A model generated the notes under the pieces. The model did not search any database. It was not told the DNA's origin and saw nothing but the letters and a program-made list of their open reading frames with translations. The position numbers and the translations under genes are program-made. Source: Paenibacillus sp. J23TS9 (GTDB lineage: Bacteria; Bacillota; Bacilli; Paenibacillales; Paenibacillaceae). Taken from it: a DNA stretch of 64,000 nt. The stretch spans positions 558,001 through 622,000 of the forward strand of contig NZ_BOSG01000001.1 of assembly GCF_018403225.1 (NCBI RefSeq), in the 5' to 3' direction. How positions within the stretch are numbered: the stretch's first letter is position 1; each line of letters opens with the position of its first letter. Positions 32,631-41,997 of the stretch are shown here, in pieces.

Positions 32631-33671
32631 ATGAATGAACAAGGTACTGTTGGAACAGGACATGAGCATGAGCAGCTTGGACTCAGCAACGGACAAGTGA
32701 TTGACATGTACAGATATATGCTGCTCGCACGAAAGTTTGATGAGCGTAATTTGCTGCTGCAGCGGGCAGGTAAAATTAACTTCCACGTTTCGGGCGTTGG
32801 GCAGGAGACCGCACAGGTGGCTGCCGCGTTTGCTTTGGATCGGGAAAAGGATTATTTCCTGCCGTATTACCGCGATTATGGTTTTGTTTTAACCGTAGGC
32901 ATGACCGTTCGTGAACTGATGCTCTCCGCTTTCGCGAAGGCAGAGGATCCGAACAGCGGCGGTCGTCAAATGCCGGGCCACTTCGGCTCCAAAAGACTGC
33001 GGATCGTCACTGGATCAAGTCCCGTAACGACGCAGGTTCCTCACGCAGTAGGCGTTGCACTGGCTGCCAAGATGAGAAAGCAGGAGCTGGTCTCTTTTGT
33101 AACATTTGGTGAAGGCTCCAGCAACCAGGGGGATTTCCACGAGGGCTGTAACTTTGCCGGCGTGCATAAACTGCCTGTCATCATTATGTGCGAGAACAAT
33201 CAATATGCCATTTCGGTTCCACTTCATAAACAGATTAGCGGCAAGGTCAGCGACCGCGCCCTGGGCTACGGATTCCCTGGTATCCGCGTAGATGGCAATG
33301 ATGCACTTGCTGTTTACCGTGCGGTCAAGGAAGCTCGTGAACGGGCGATCCGTGGCGAAGGTCCGACGTTGATCGAAGCGATGATGTACCGCCTGTCTCC
33401 GCATTCCACTTCCGATAATGATCTGGCTTATCGGACCAAAGAAGAAGTAGAAGAAAATTGGAAGAATGACGGTGTTGCCCGCTTTAAAGCTTACTTGATG
33501 AACTGCGGTATTTGGGATGAGACGAAGGAAGCGGATCTTCTGGAACAGCTGGCGCTAGAAATTAAGGATGCAACCGAGTATGCGGACAATGCGCCATTTC
33601 CGAAGCCGGAAGACACGATGCTTCATGTCTACGCGGATGATCGTAAAGAGGGGGAAACCACATGGCAGTAA
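32631..33671 (+). CDS. bkdAA: Branched-chain 2-oxoacid dehydrogenase E1 alpha
   Basis: 346 residues from ATG 32631 behind AAGGAGGT; an in-frame TTG at 32595 is not needed. E1 decarboxylates the 2-oxo acids of Val, Leu and Ile with thiamine diphosphate, giving primers for the branched fatty acids typical of these bacteria. Marks: GVGQETAQVAAAFAL, YYRDYGF, the ThDP motif GEGSSNQGDFHEGCNFAG...NNQYAIS and the phosphorylation-loop-like YRLSPHSTSDND. It overlaps bkdAB by 10 bases. Confidence 0.94.
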   Translation: MNEQGTVGTGHEHEQLGLSNGQVIDMYRYMLLARKFDERNLLLQRAGKINFHVSGVGQETAQVAAAFALDREKDYFLPYYRDYGFVLTVGMTVRELMLSAFAKAEDPNSGGRQMPGHFGSKRLRIVTGSSPVTTQVPHAVGVALAAKMRKQELVSFVTFGEGSSNQGDFHEGCNFAGVHKLPVIIMCENNQYAISVPLHKQISGKVSDRALGYGFPGIRVDGNDALAVYRAVKEARERAIRGEGPTLIEAMMYRLSPHSTSDNDLAYRTKEEVEENWKNDGVARFKAYLMNCGIWDETKEADLLEQLALEIKDATEYADNAPFPKPEDTMLHVYADDRKEGETTWQ

Positions 33672-34648
33672 TGGAATATATCGATGCGATCCGTCTGGCC
33701 ATCAAGGAAGAGATGGAGAAAGACGAAGCTGTATTTGTTCTCGGTGAAGATGTCGGTGTCAAAGGTGGTGTGTTCACGACAACCAAAGGCCTGATGGAGC
33801 AGTTCGGTGAGGAGCGGGTTATGGATACGCCGCTGGCTGAATCTGCGATTGCCGGTGTGGCTATTGGAGCCGCGATGGTTGGCATGAAGCCCATAGCGGA
33901 AATGCAGTATTCTGATTTCATGCTGCCTGCGACGAACCAAATTATCAGCGAAGCAGCCAAAATCCGTTACCGCTCCAATAATGACTGGAGCTGTCCTATT
34001 GTTGTCAGAGCTCCGATTGGAGGAGGCATTTTCGGGGGGTTGTATCATTCCCAGTGTCCTGAATCCATATTCTTTGGTACACCTGGCCTTAAAATTGTCG
34101 CTCCGTTCACAGCTTATGACGCCAAGGGACTTCTCAAGGCGGCCATTCAGGACCCGGACCCGGTGCTCTTTTTCGAGAATAAAAAATGTTACAAAATGAT
34201 ACAGGGTGATGTGCCTCTCGACGATTATACCGTTCCGATCGGTAAAGCAAATGTGCTGCGAGAAGGAGCGGATATTACCGTTATCGGCTACAGCATGCCG
34301 CTTCATTTCTGCATGCAGGCTGCGGAAGAGCTGGAGAAGGAAGAAGGGATTACCGCCCAAATTCTCGATTTGCGTACACTGCAGCCGCTGGACCGCGACA
34401 GCATTATCGAAGCCGTCCGTAAGACCGGCAAGGTACTGATTGTTCATGAAGATAATAAAACTGGCGGCGTTGGTGCCGAGGTAGCCGCTATCATTTCCGA
34501 GGAATGCCTGTTTGATCTGGATGCCCCGATCATGCGCTGCTGCAGCCCGGATGTGCCTGCAATGCCGATCAGCCCGCCGATGGAAAAGTTCTATATGCTG
34601 AGCAAAGACAAAGTGAAAGAAGCCATGCGTCAATTGGCAATCTACTAG
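33662..34648 (+). CDS. bkdAB: Branched-chain 2-oxoacid dehydrogenase E1 beta
   Basis: 328 residues. The ATG lies inside the end of bkdAA with AGAGGGGG upstream, so translation is coupled. Marks: VFVLGEDVGVKGGVFTTT, DTPLAESAIAGVAIGAAM, QYSDFMLPATNQI and RAPIGGG. It forms the heterotetramer with the alpha chain. Confidence 0.95.
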   Translation: MAVMEYIDAIRLAIKEEMEKDEAVFVLGEDVGVKGGVFTTTKGLMEQFGEERVMDTPLAESAIAGVAIGAAMVGMKPIAEMQYSDFMLPATNQIISEAAKIRYRSNNDWSCPIVVRAPIGGGIFGGLYHSQCPESIFFGTPGLKIVAPFTAYDAKGLLKAAIQDPDPVLFFENKKCYKMIQGDVPLDDYTVPIGKANVLREGADITVIGYSMPLHFCMQAAEELEKEEGITAQILDLRTLQPLDRDSIIEAVRKTGKVLIVHEDNKTGGVGAEVAAIISEECLFDLDAPIMRCCSPDVPAMPISPPMEKFYMLSKDKVKEAMRQLAIY

Positions 34649-34668
34649 GGAAGCTTAGGGGTGAAAAC

Positions 34669-36027
34669 ATGTCAGAAAATCAAAAGTTAACCGATGTGGT
34701 GATGCCGCAGCTGGCCGAATCGCTGGTTTCGGCAACCATTGCCAAGTGGCTGAAGCAGCCTGGAGATAAGGTGGAGCAGTACGAACCGATTTGTGAGGTT
34801 ATAACCGATAAGGTTAACGCCGAAATCCCTTCTACAGTGGATGGGGTGATGGCCGAATTAATCGCAGAAGAAGGCCAAAAAATTGGTGTGGGCGAGATTA
34901 TTTGCCGTATGGCTGTTGCCGGCCAGGCTCCTGCTCCGGCTCAGCCTCTTCAGGAATCTCCGAGCAATGCTCCAGCCGGTAATGCCGGTGACCAGTCCAT
35001 GAGAAGCCGCTATTCGCCGGCGGTTCAGTCTTTGGCTGCCGAGCATGGAGTCAATTTAAGTGCTGTACAGGGAACCGGCATGGGTGGACGGATCACCCGT
35101 AAGGATGTCCTTGCCTTTGTGGAAAAGGGGGGCAATGGAAGCCCTTCGCAAGCAGCAGCTGGTCAGGGTCAACAAGAGACACCGTCACCGTTTAAGGATC
35201 TGCCGCATGCGAATCCCGCGGTAACGCCTGAACAGTATATTCCGCGGCCTCCGGCACCGGAAAGAAATTCGGGTCTGCATATGACAGAGAATCCTAAAAT
35301 CCCGCCTATAGAGGTGGAAAGAGGCGGCGAGCGTGAGACGCTAATTGATGTTACTCCGCTTCGCAACGCAATTGCAACCAACATGCGTCAGAGTGTGTCC
35401 GAAATTCCGCATGCTTGGACAATGGTGGAAGTGGATGTTACCAACCTCGTGCTGCTGCGCAACAAGCTGAAGGATGAATTTAAGCGCAGAGAAGGTTATA
35501 ATTTAACGTATCTGGCATTCTTCTTGAAGGCTGTTGTTAATGCGATCAAGGATTATCCGATCATGAACTCCGTATGGGCCGTGAATAAAATTATCGTTAA
35601 ACGCGATATCAATATTTCGCTGGCTGTCGGTACGGAAGATTCGGTTATGACTCCTGTCATTCAACGTGCGGATCAGAAAAATATTGCGGGTTTGGCCCGG
35701 GAGATCGAAGAGCTTGCTACGAAGACCCGCCAAGGAAAGCTGAAGCTTGACGATATGCAGGGAGGTACCTTCACCGTCAACAATACGGGTTCATTCGGTT
35801 CCATCCTGTCCTATCCGATTATCAACTATCCTCAGGCGGCTATTCTGACATTCGAATCGATCGTCAAGCGTCCGGTTGTCATTAATGATATGATCGCGGT
35901 CCGCTCCATGGCCAATATCTGTTTGTCCCTGGATCACCGGATTCTCGACGGGGTTATCTGCGGACGATTCCTGCAGCGTGTCAAGGAAAACATCGAAGCC
36001 TATACGCTGGATACCAAAGTTTATTAA
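34669..36027 (+). CDS. bkdB: Branched-chain 2-oxoacid dehydrogenase E2 (lipoyl acyltransferase)
   Basis: 452 residues: lipoyl domain with the modified Lys in EVITDKVNAEIPS (about 40-52), a Pro/Ala-rich linker, the E1/E3-binding domain RYSPAVQSLAAEHGVNLSAV (about 108-145), a second linker, then the catalytic domain ending LSLDHRILDGVICGRFL with the active His and Asp. lipB, the enzyme that lipoylates such proteins, is next. Confidence 0.95.
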   Translation: MSENQKLTDVVMPQLAESLVSATIAKWLKQPGDKVEQYEPICEVITDKVNAEIPSTVDGVMAELIAEEGQKIGVGEIICRMAVAGQAPAPAQPLQESPSNAPAGNAGDQSMRSRYSPAVQSLAAEHGVNLSAVQGTGMGGRITRKDVLAFVEKGGNGSPSQAAAGQGQQETPSPFKDLPHANPAVTPEQYIPRPPAPERNSGLHMTENPKIPPIEVERGGERETLIDVTPLRNAIATNMRQSVSEIPHAWTMVEVDVTNLVLLRNKLKDEFKRREGYNLTYLAFFLKAVVNAIKDYPIMNSVWAVNKIIVKRDINISLAVGTEDSVMTPVIQRADQKNIAGLAREIEELATKTRQGKLKLDDMQGGTFTVNNTGSFGSILSYPIINYPQAAILTFESIVKRPVVINDMIAVRSMANICLSLDHRILDGVICGRFLQRVKENIEAYTLDTKVY

Positions 36028-36072
36028 AAACCGGTAGTGCATTCATCATCAGGGAGAGGGCGTGAATCATTC

Positions 36073-36771
36073 ATGAGCAAAGCACTTAATGTTTCCTATA
36101 CGCCGATGATGGGTTATGATGCAGCATGGGATTTGCAAAAATCAATCGTAAAAAGCATTGACCTTGGAGAGCAGCAGGATACCCTGCTGCTCTTGCAGCA
36201 TCCGCCAACCTATACCATTGGTTCCCAAAGACATCCGGAGCATCTGCTTCTTAGCAAACAAGAGCTGGAGGAGAAGGGCATCGGCTTATTTGAAATCGAT
36301 CGCGGTGGTGATATTACATACCATGGACCTGGCCAGCTTGTAGGGTATCCTTTGCTTCTGCTGGAAGGAGAAGGACTGGATCTTCACGGGTATTTGCGCA
36401 GCCTTGAACAAGTCATTATCAACTATTTAAAGCACCATGGAATTGAGGCGGGACGTAAGCCTGAGTATACAGGTGTGTGGGTTGGGGATTTGAAGGTTTG
36501 CGCAATCGGGGTCAAATTTAATAAATGCCGCAGTCGCCGTGCGTTTGTAACCAGCCACGGGTTCGCATTTAACATCAAGGCAGGTATCGAAGATCAGGGC
36601 TTTAAGGGAATCATCCCTTGCGGAATTCAGGATTTCGGTGTGACTTCACTGGAAGAATGCACGGGTGAATCTTTTACTGTCGAACAGGTTGCGAAAGAAA
36701 TCATGCCTTTCTTTACCGAAGTCTTTTCGTATGAGTTGACTGGGGAAGAAGTAACTGATACAGCCCGCTGA
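36073..36771 (+). CDS. lipB: Octanoyltransferase LipB
   Basis: 232 residues from ATG 36073; the frame is open from a GTG at 36037 and the ribosome site is weak for both, so the start is not certain. LipB moves octanoyl from acyl carrier protein to lipoyl domains. Marks: RGGDITYHGPGQLVGYPL, KVCAIGVK (acid/base Lys), TSHGFAFNI and the active Cys in GIIPCGI. The position behind bkdB fits lipoylation of E2. Confidence 0.9.
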   Translation: MSKALNVSYTPMMGYDAAWDLQKSIVKSIDLGEQQDTLLLLQHPPTYTIGSQRHPEHLLLSKQELEEKGIGLFEIDRGGDITYHGPGQLVGYPLLLLEGEGLDLHGYLRSLEQVIINYLKHHGIEAGRKPEYTGVWVGDLKVCAIGVKFNKCRSRRAFVTSHGFAFNIKAGIEDQGFKGIIPCGIQDFGVTSLEECTGESFTVEQVAKEIMPFFTEVFSYELTGEEVTDTAR

Positions 36772-36772
36772 A

Positions 36773-36874
36773 TCAGCGGGCGATCAGGGATTCAACCACT
36801 CCGAAAATAACGGAGCCAACCATGGCGATCAGCATCAGGTAAATAAAAACACGAAACCATTTTTTATTTTGCAT
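36773..36874 (-). CDS. prli42: Stressosome-associated membrane miniprotein Prli42
   Basis: 33 residues (MQNKKWFRVFIYLMLIAMVG, then SVIFGVVESLIAR) with AAGGAG before the ATG at 36874. A basic start followed by one membrane helix of the form KK..RxxIYLMLxxM is the pattern of Prli42, which tethers the stressosome to the membrane in Listeria and is widespread in Firmicutes. Its stop lies in a palindrome (36763-36781) shared with the end of lipB, which may act as a terminator for both. Confidence 0.75.
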   Translation of the reverse strand: MQNKKWFRVFIYLMLIAMVGSVIFGVVESLIAR

Positions 36875-36982
36875 AGTTACTCCTTTACAGATTGAAGATA
36901 TATGGATTGCAGTATGACTTTGATCTTGATAGACAGGCTGCTATGTTTATTGTAACTTAACCATGAGAGAGAGGAAAGTCCA

Positions 36983-38107
36983 ATGATCAGACAAGACCGT
37001 TTAGTAGAAGAATTTATGGAACTCGTGAAAGTGGACAGCGAGACAGGACATGAAGAAGAGATCTCTGTCGTTCTGAAAAAGAAATTCACGGACCTCGGAC
37101 TAAAGGTTATCGAGGATGACTCCAAGTCAAGAACAGGCCACGGCGCAGGCAATCTGATTGTTACAATGGAAGGAACGCCGGGTTCCACAGCTCCCAAACT
37201 GTTCTTCACATGCCATATGGATACGGTAACGCCGGGCAAGGGCATTAAGCCAACGCTTGGTGAAGATGGCTGGATTACAAGTGATGGAACTACCATTCTT
37301 GGTTCTGATGACAAGGCTGGTCTAGCGGTACTTTTAGAAGCGACTAAGGTTCTTCAGGAACAACAAATCGATCATGGCCAAATTCAGTTTGTCATTACTG
37401 TGGGTGAAGAATCCGGATTACTTGGAGCACGCTGCATGGATCCGAAATATTTGGATGCAGAGCTGGGCTACGCCATTGATTCCAATGGTGAAATAGGTGC
37501 CATAGCCGTAGCCGCCCCAACACAAGCTAAAGTTAAAATGAAAATCTTTGGGAAATCTGCTCACGCCGGTGTTAATCCGGAAGACGGCATCAGTGCCATT
37601 CAGGTAGCTTCCAAAGCGATATCCCGTATGAAGCTTGGCAGACTGGATCATGAGACAACAGCCAATATCGGTAAATTTGCCGGGGGCGGTGCCACCAATG
37701 TGGTATGCGATTATGTCGAACTTGACGCAGAAGCGCGCAGTATCGTCCAGGACAAAGTCGAACGCCAAATTGAACATATGCGCGAAGCGCTGCATAGTGC
37801 CGTACAGGAATGTGGAGCGAAATGTGAATTCATCAGTGAAATTGTATATCCTGCCTTTAACTTTGGAGAGAATGACGAGGTTGTCCAGCTGGCGCAGCGG
37901 GCCATAGCAAATATGGGGCTCAGCAGCCGGACTTTCCATTCCGGAGGCGGAAGTGACGCGAATATTTTTAATGGTATGGGGGTTCCAACCGTTAATTTGG
38001 CACTTGGCTATGAAAATATTCATACGACCAAAGAACGTATTCGTGCAGTAGATATGGCGAAAGCAGCAGAAATGGTTATCAGTATTATTCGTGAGACAAC
38101 GAAATAA
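36983..38107 (+). CDS. M20 family peptidase, PepT/YqjE-like
   Basis: 374 residues; ATG behind GAGAGAGGAAA. Di-zinc aminopeptidase fold: FTCHMDTV (H, D), GSDDKAG, TVGEESGLLGA (catalytic Glu), YAIDSNG, GKSAHAG, HSGGGSDANIF and the terminal His in YENIHTTKE. All metal ligands are present. Likely a cytoplasmic tripeptidase-type enzyme; the substrate is not known for YqjE. Confidence 0.88.
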   Translation: MIRQDRLVEEFMELVKVDSETGHEEEISVVLKKKFTDLGLKVIEDDSKSRTGHGAGNLIVTMEGTPGSTAPKLFFTCHMDTVTPGKGIKPTLGEDGWITSDGTTILGSDDKAGLAVLLEATKVLQEQQIDHGQIQFVITVGEESGLLGARCMDPKYLDAELGYAIDSNGEIGAIAVAAPTQAKVKMKIFGKSAHAGVNPEDGISAIQVASKAISRMKLGRLDHETTANIGKFAGGGATNVVCDYVELDAEARSIVQDKVERQIEHMREALHSAVQECGAKCEFISEIVYPAFNFGENDEVVQLAQRAIANMGLSSRTFHSGGGSDANIFNGMGVPTVNLALGYENIHTTKERIRAVDMAKAAEMVISIIRETTK

Positions 38108-38120
38108 GAGAATAAACAAC

Positions 38121-38172
38121 AAAAAGGCTATTCCAAGTCGGCTTATGAAACCGGCTAGGAGAGCCTTTTTTA
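38121..38172 (+). terminator. Rho-independent terminator after the peptidase gene
   Basis: AAAAAGGCT (38121-38129) pairs with AGCCTTTTTT (38162-38171); the loop contains a second short pairing (AGTCGG/CCGGCT). Confidence 0.7.
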
Positions 38173-38182
38173 ATAATGTATA

Positions 38183-38731
38183 TTAATGAAATAATTTGGC
38201 TGAAGATGCCGTATGATTCTGCTGCTGGGCTGGTGTCCATTCCGTATGCCACTGTGTAATATTTAGTATCTGCAGAGCACGTGTGATATTGCTTAAATAA
38301 CGTTCGGTCTTGAGAAACATTTCACTGTCGATGATGCTGCTTTCCAGTCTGGAGGTCAAAGATCCTTTCGTTTGCTGCAGGTAGCAGGAGGCAGCACCAA
38401 ATCTGGCTGGTGAATGGTTAGGATCCGTGCTGTAAATCGCTTCGAATATGGATGCGGCTTCCTCGTAATTACCGGCGTCATATTGAATCTCGGCGGCAAT
38501 GAAACAAATTTCAAGCGATATCTGACTGCGATCATAAAGAGGTAGCTGCTTCATTTCGGATATTCGCATTGCGACCAATTCACGATATCCCTGCTGGTAC
38601 AAGGTATAGATTAATTCATTGTACTCCTGTGTTGTCGGACTTGATAGGATGGTGAGCGCTTCATCGATCTTTCCTAGAGTGATGGCGGTTTTGGCTGTTT
38701 CCAAAGCTTCATACCTGGATAAGACAGGCAT
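38183..38731 (-). CDS. TPR-like hypothetical protein
   Basis: 182 residues if it starts at the ATG at 38731, which has GGGAGGAAT upstream; the frame continues to 38839. Helical repeats of TPR character are seen (ALETAKTAITLGKIDEALTIL; EICFIAAEIQYDAGNYEEAASIFEAIY; SPARFGAASCYLQQT). Probably a scaffold protein; no partner can be named. The start choice removes a Cys-rich stretch that has no repeat character. Confidence 0.6.
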   Translation of the reverse strand: MPVLSRYEALETAKTAITLGKIDEALTILSSPTTQEYNELIYTLYQQGYRELVAMRISEMKQLPLYDRSQISLEICFIAAEIQYDAGNYEEAASIFEAIYSTDPNHSPARFGAASCYLQQTKGSLTSRLESSIIDSEMFLKTERYLSNITRALQILNITQWHTEWTPAQQQNHTASSAKLFH

Positions 38732-39149
38732 ACCGATTCCTCCCTTCATACCATACAGGCACCATTTACATACATTAATAACTTCCGTGACTCTGATCAT
38801 CTGCTGAGCAGTCATAAGCAGTACACGATCATGATTCATGGGCGTTCGTGATCATAGGATGAGCGCTTCCTTGAATTGATTTTATATAAATCAGACATAG
38901 TATGTAGTGGACTTGATTTAATTCAGAACGGGATTGTTGACCTATGTAAGTTGAAGGGATATTTCATTTTCATTAACATTCATCCCCGTCCGTGAAAGCA
39001 GGGTCATTGTGAACCCTCCGCTATATATAACAACTTTAGCTGTCTTTTGTTATAAGAAGCGCATTAAAAAGTTAAAAAAAACGAAAAATCCATGTCATTT
39101 CTCACATTTATTGATAGATTTACTAAAAATCGATGCTTTTTACACTACT
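38732..39149. other. Intergenic stretch without a gene
   Basis: AT-rich, with poly-A tracts near 39060-39090. I see no convincing small gene, RNA or operator. Confidence 0.4.
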
Positions 39150-39299
39150 TTAGCCATTACATTTGTCTTTGGACCCATTCAGGATGGCTGCCAATGGGGT
39201 ATGAGGATCTGTTTCTTTCATCCACTGTTTAAGCATGATTTGGATCTGCCAAGCCTGTCCAACCATATGAAATGAGTTGCCTGTACGATAGCTTTTCAT
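39150..39299 (-). CDS. Small hypothetical protein (49 aa)
   Basis: MKSYRTGNSFHMVGQAWQIQ and on to KDKCNG, with GAAGGAAGG before the ATG at 39299. Soluble, amphipathic (VGQAWQIQIMLKQWMKE). It is divergent from nudF. No family recognised, but codon use and ribosome site suggest a real gene. Confidence 0.55.
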   Translation of the reverse strand: MKSYRTGNSFHMVGQAWQIQIMLKQWMKETDPHTPLAAILNGSKDKCNG

Positions 39300-39396
39300 T
39301 TGCCTTCCTTCTTTCCGCTTGAAGTTTGTTATAATAACACCATATGTGTCAGCTTGTACAAACATGCTTGTTTTTAAAATAAGGAGAGATGAGACG

Positions 39397-39969
39397 TTGA
39401 AAGAAATTTCGAAACAGAACTCAAAACTTGACGAAGTAACAGTCTCAACCAAGCCCATTTTTGAAGGGAAAATCATTTCACTGCAGATTGATACTGTCGA
39501 ATTACCAGATGGGAGCACAGCTTCCAGAGAGATTGTCAAACATCCAGGCGCGGTAGCAGTACTTGCAGTTCATGGGGATAAAATCATTATGGTGGATCAG
39601 TTTCGCCAGGCTATGGGCCGCTGCGAGCTGGAAATACCCGCGGGTAAGCTTGAAAAAGGGGAAGATCCGCTGGAAGCTGCCAAACGGGAACTGCAGGAGG
39701 AAACCGGTTATGTTTGCAAAAACATCAAACTGTTACATTCCTTCTATACATCGCCGGGATTTGCTGACGAGATCATTCATTTATATGTAGCGGAAGAACT
39801 TGAAAGCGGAGATGCTGCTCCAGATGAGGATGAATTCCTTGAGCTTTATGAGTTGACACTCGCAGAGGCAGAAGAGGCTGTCGCATCAGGCAGAATCAGC
39901 GATGCCAAAACCATTATGGCCGTCTATGCCATGAAGCTGAAGCAAGCGACAGGGACATTTGGGCTATGA
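39397..39969 (+). CDS. nudF: ADP-ribose pyrophosphatase (Nudix)
   Basis: 190 residues from the TTG at 39397 after AAGGAGA (nine bases); the open frame goes back to 39319 without a site. The Nudix box GKLEKGEDPLEAAKRELQEETGY is complete, followed by SFYTSPGFADEIIHLYVA, typical of ADP-ribose hydrolases. It starts the row nudF-endoQ-spoIIM, overlapping the next gene as ATGA. Confidence 0.92.
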   Translation: MKEISKQNSKLDEVTVSTKPIFEGKIISLQIDTVELPDGSTASREIVKHPGAVAVLAVHGDKIIMVDQFRQAMGRCELEIPAGKLEKGEDPLEAAKRELQEETGYVCKNIKLLHSFYTSPGFADEIIHLYVAEELESGDAAPDEDEFLELYELTLAEAEEAVASGRISDAKTIMAVYAMKLKQATGTFGL

Positions 39970-41198
39970 GACAGGAAGCTGAAGATTTGACGCGAAAATC
40001 TAACAGTTGTCTAAATGAGTACTACGCCGATCTGCATATCCATATTGGCCGTACGACTTCTGGACAGGCAGTGAAAATCAGCGGCAGCAAGGATCTGACT
40101 TTTGCCAATATCGCTAAGGAAGCTGCCGGCCGTAAGGGCATCGACTTGGTCGGGATCATCGACTGTCATTCCCCTGAAGTGCAAAAGGACATTATGGATT
40201 GTCTTTACGCAGGTGATATGAGTGAGCTTGAAGGCGGAGGCATATCCTACCAAGGCACGACGATTTTACTAGGCAGTGAAATTGAGATTTACGAGGAAGG
40301 CAAGGGAGCCGCGCATCTGCTTGCTTACTTCCCGGATTTATCTGTCATGCAGCATTTTACGGCTTGGATGACGAAGCATATGAAAAATGTCAATCTCAGC
40401 TCCCAGCGTATTTATGTGCCGGCACGCAAGCTGCAGGAGGAAATCTATGCCAGGGGCGGCATCATGATTCCCGCACATGTGTTTACCCCGCATAAAGGTA
40501 TTTACGGAAACGTGACACCCCGTATGTCCGAAGTTCTGGACCTGGATATGATCAGCGGCGTGGAGCTTGGACTCAGCTCTGATTCCGAGATGGCCGGATT
40601 GATTTCCGAGCTCGACAGCTTCACCTTTGTTACGAACTCGGATGCCCATTCCCTTGGAAAGATCGGCCGGGAGTATAACCGGATCAAGCTGGCGGAGCCA
40701 AGCTTCAATGAACTTGTTCTGGCGCTTGGCAATAAAGAGGGGCGTCAGGTAACTGCCAATTTCGGCTTGAATCCCCGTCTTGGAAAATACCACCGTACTT
40801 ATTGCCTGAGCTGCAGCCGTATCCTGGACCAAAATGAAGCCATGACGGGCGCATGCCCTCACTGCGGCGGACTGAAGAAGGTTCAAGGGGTATTGGACCG
40901 GATTCTGGATATCGCCGACCGCAAGGAGTCCTGGAGTCCTGCTTCGCGTCCAATCTATCATTATCAGGTGCCGCTGGAGTTTATTCCGGGCCTTGGCAAA
41001 GTCACGATGAAAAAGCTGCTGGACCGGTTTGGAACGGAAATGTCCATTTTGCATAGAACTGCCGAAGCGGAGCTGGCCGAGGTTGTTGGAGGCAGCATGG
41101 CAAAGCAAATTGTTATGGCAAGAAACGGCTCGTTGTCCCTCACTTCCGGCGGGGGAGGAACCTACGGAAGAGTAGCAGCATCAACAGACAAGACATAG
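39966..41198 (+). CDS. Endonuclease Q / PHP-domain DNA repair nuclease (YqxK-like)
   Basis: 410 residues. PHP phosphoesterase motifs: YYADLHIHIG, GIIDCHSPEV, LLGSEIEI, IMIPAHVFTP and VTNSDAHSLG. A zinc-finger follows (YCLSC...CPHC), then an HhH-like segment YHYQVPLEFIPGLGKVTMKKLLDRFG. EndoQ cuts DNA at deaminated bases (uracil, hypoxanthine). The ATGA overlap with nudF links both to nucleotide-damage handling. Confidence 0.85.
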   Translation: MRQEAEDLTRKSNSCLNEYYADLHIHIGRTTSGQAVKISGSKDLTFANIAKEAAGRKGIDLVGIIDCHSPEVQKDIMDCLYAGDMSELEGGGISYQGTTILLGSEIEIYEEGKGAAHLLAYFPDLSVMQHFTAWMTKHMKNVNLSSQRIYVPARKLQEEIYARGGIMIPAHVFTPHKGIYGNVTPRMSEVLDLDMISGVELGLSSDSEMAGLISELDSFTFVTNSDAHSLGKIGREYNRIKLAEPSFNELVLALGNKEGRQVTANFGLNPRLGKYHRTYCLSCSRILDQNEAMTGACPHCGGLKKVQGVLDRILDIADRKESWSPASRPIYHYQVPLEFIPGLGKVTMKKLLDRFGTEMSILHRTAEAELAEVVGGSMAKQIVMARNGSLSLTSGGGGTYGRVAASTDKT

Positions 41199-41253
41199 TT
41201 TGGAGCTTGTCTTCATAGAGTAGAGGTATGTGATAGGAAGGGGGAAATCCTGT

Positions 41254-41904
41254 ATGCGAACTTTCCGCCATACCTTGAAGGAGCAAACGGTTCTCTATAT
41301 ATTTGTCGCCGTGCTGTTTCTTGTCGGGGTTATCTTCGGTGCTCTAATGGTTAATGCATTGTCGCTGGAGCAGCAGCAGGACCTGGGGCGGTATCTTCAG
41401 AATTTTTTCATTACGGTGGATCAAAGTGAACCGGGAACGGGCGCCGCAGAATCGTTCTGGAATATCGCGGGCCTGCATTTGAAATGGGTCGGTTTGATCT
41501 GGTTTCTCGGGCTGTCGGTTATCGGTTTGCCGGGGATTCTTATTCTGGATTTCTTGAAAGGTGTTTTGATTGGGTTCTCGGTGGGCTATCTGGTGGGGCA
41601 ATTTTCTTGGAAGGGACTGCTCTTTGCCCTGGTATCAGTTGCACCGCCCAATCTATTGATTATCCCGGTTCTGATTGTGACCAGTGTATCTGCCATTGCC
41701 TTTTCACTGCATGTGATCAAAAATAGAGTTATGATGCATAATCGTGTCAATGTAATTCGCCCGTTTGCAGCTTATGTCGGTTTGACTGTGTTCATGTGTC
41801 TGATTATGCTGGGAATTTCCTCGTTTGAAGCCTGGGTGACTCCGGCGATGATGAAATGGGTAACTCCAACACTGCTGGAGACCGCGGTAGTGCCTGGGAT
41901 GTAA
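41254..41904 (+). CDS. spoIIM: Stage II sporulation protein M
   Basis: 216 residues from ATG 41254 (GGAAGGGGG upstream; a GTG-like extension to 41230 is unnecessary). Several membrane helices (YIFVAVLFLVGVIFGALMV; LGLSVIGLPGILILDFLKGVLIG; VSVAPPNLLIIPVLI; VGLTVFMCLIMLGIS). With SpoIID and SpoIIP it drives septal peptidoglycan thinning and engulfment. It lies before fur as in Bacillus. Confidence 0.92.
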   Translation: MRTFRHTLKEQTVLYIFVAVLFLVGVIFGALMVNALSLEQQQDLGRYLQNFFITVDQSEPGTGAAESFWNIAGLHLKWVGLIWFLGLSVIGLPGILILDFLKGVLIGFSVGYLVGQFSWKGLLFALVSVAPPNLLIIPVLIVTSVSAIAFSLHVIKNRVMMHNRVNVIRPFAAYVGLTVFMCLIMLGISSFEAWVTPAMMKWVTPTLLETAVVPGM

Positions 41905-41914
41905 GTAAAATCGT

Positions 41915-41944
41915 TTGACTTTGCGGTTCAACTCCCCCTATAAT
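41915..41944 (+). promoter_or_regulatory. Sigma-A promoter of fur
   Basis: TTGACT (41915-41920), 18-base spacer, TATAAT (41939-41944), about 50 bases before the fur start. Confidence 0.7.
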
Positions 41945-41997
41945 GTAAGATGTGATATAGCAAATGGTGCAGTGATTTTCCTGTGGGGAGGGAGAAA

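Noticed and set aside
33629..34633. 334-codon minus-strand frame opposite bkdAB
   Set aside because: Shadow of bkdAB; composition rich in H, R and F as expected from antisense.
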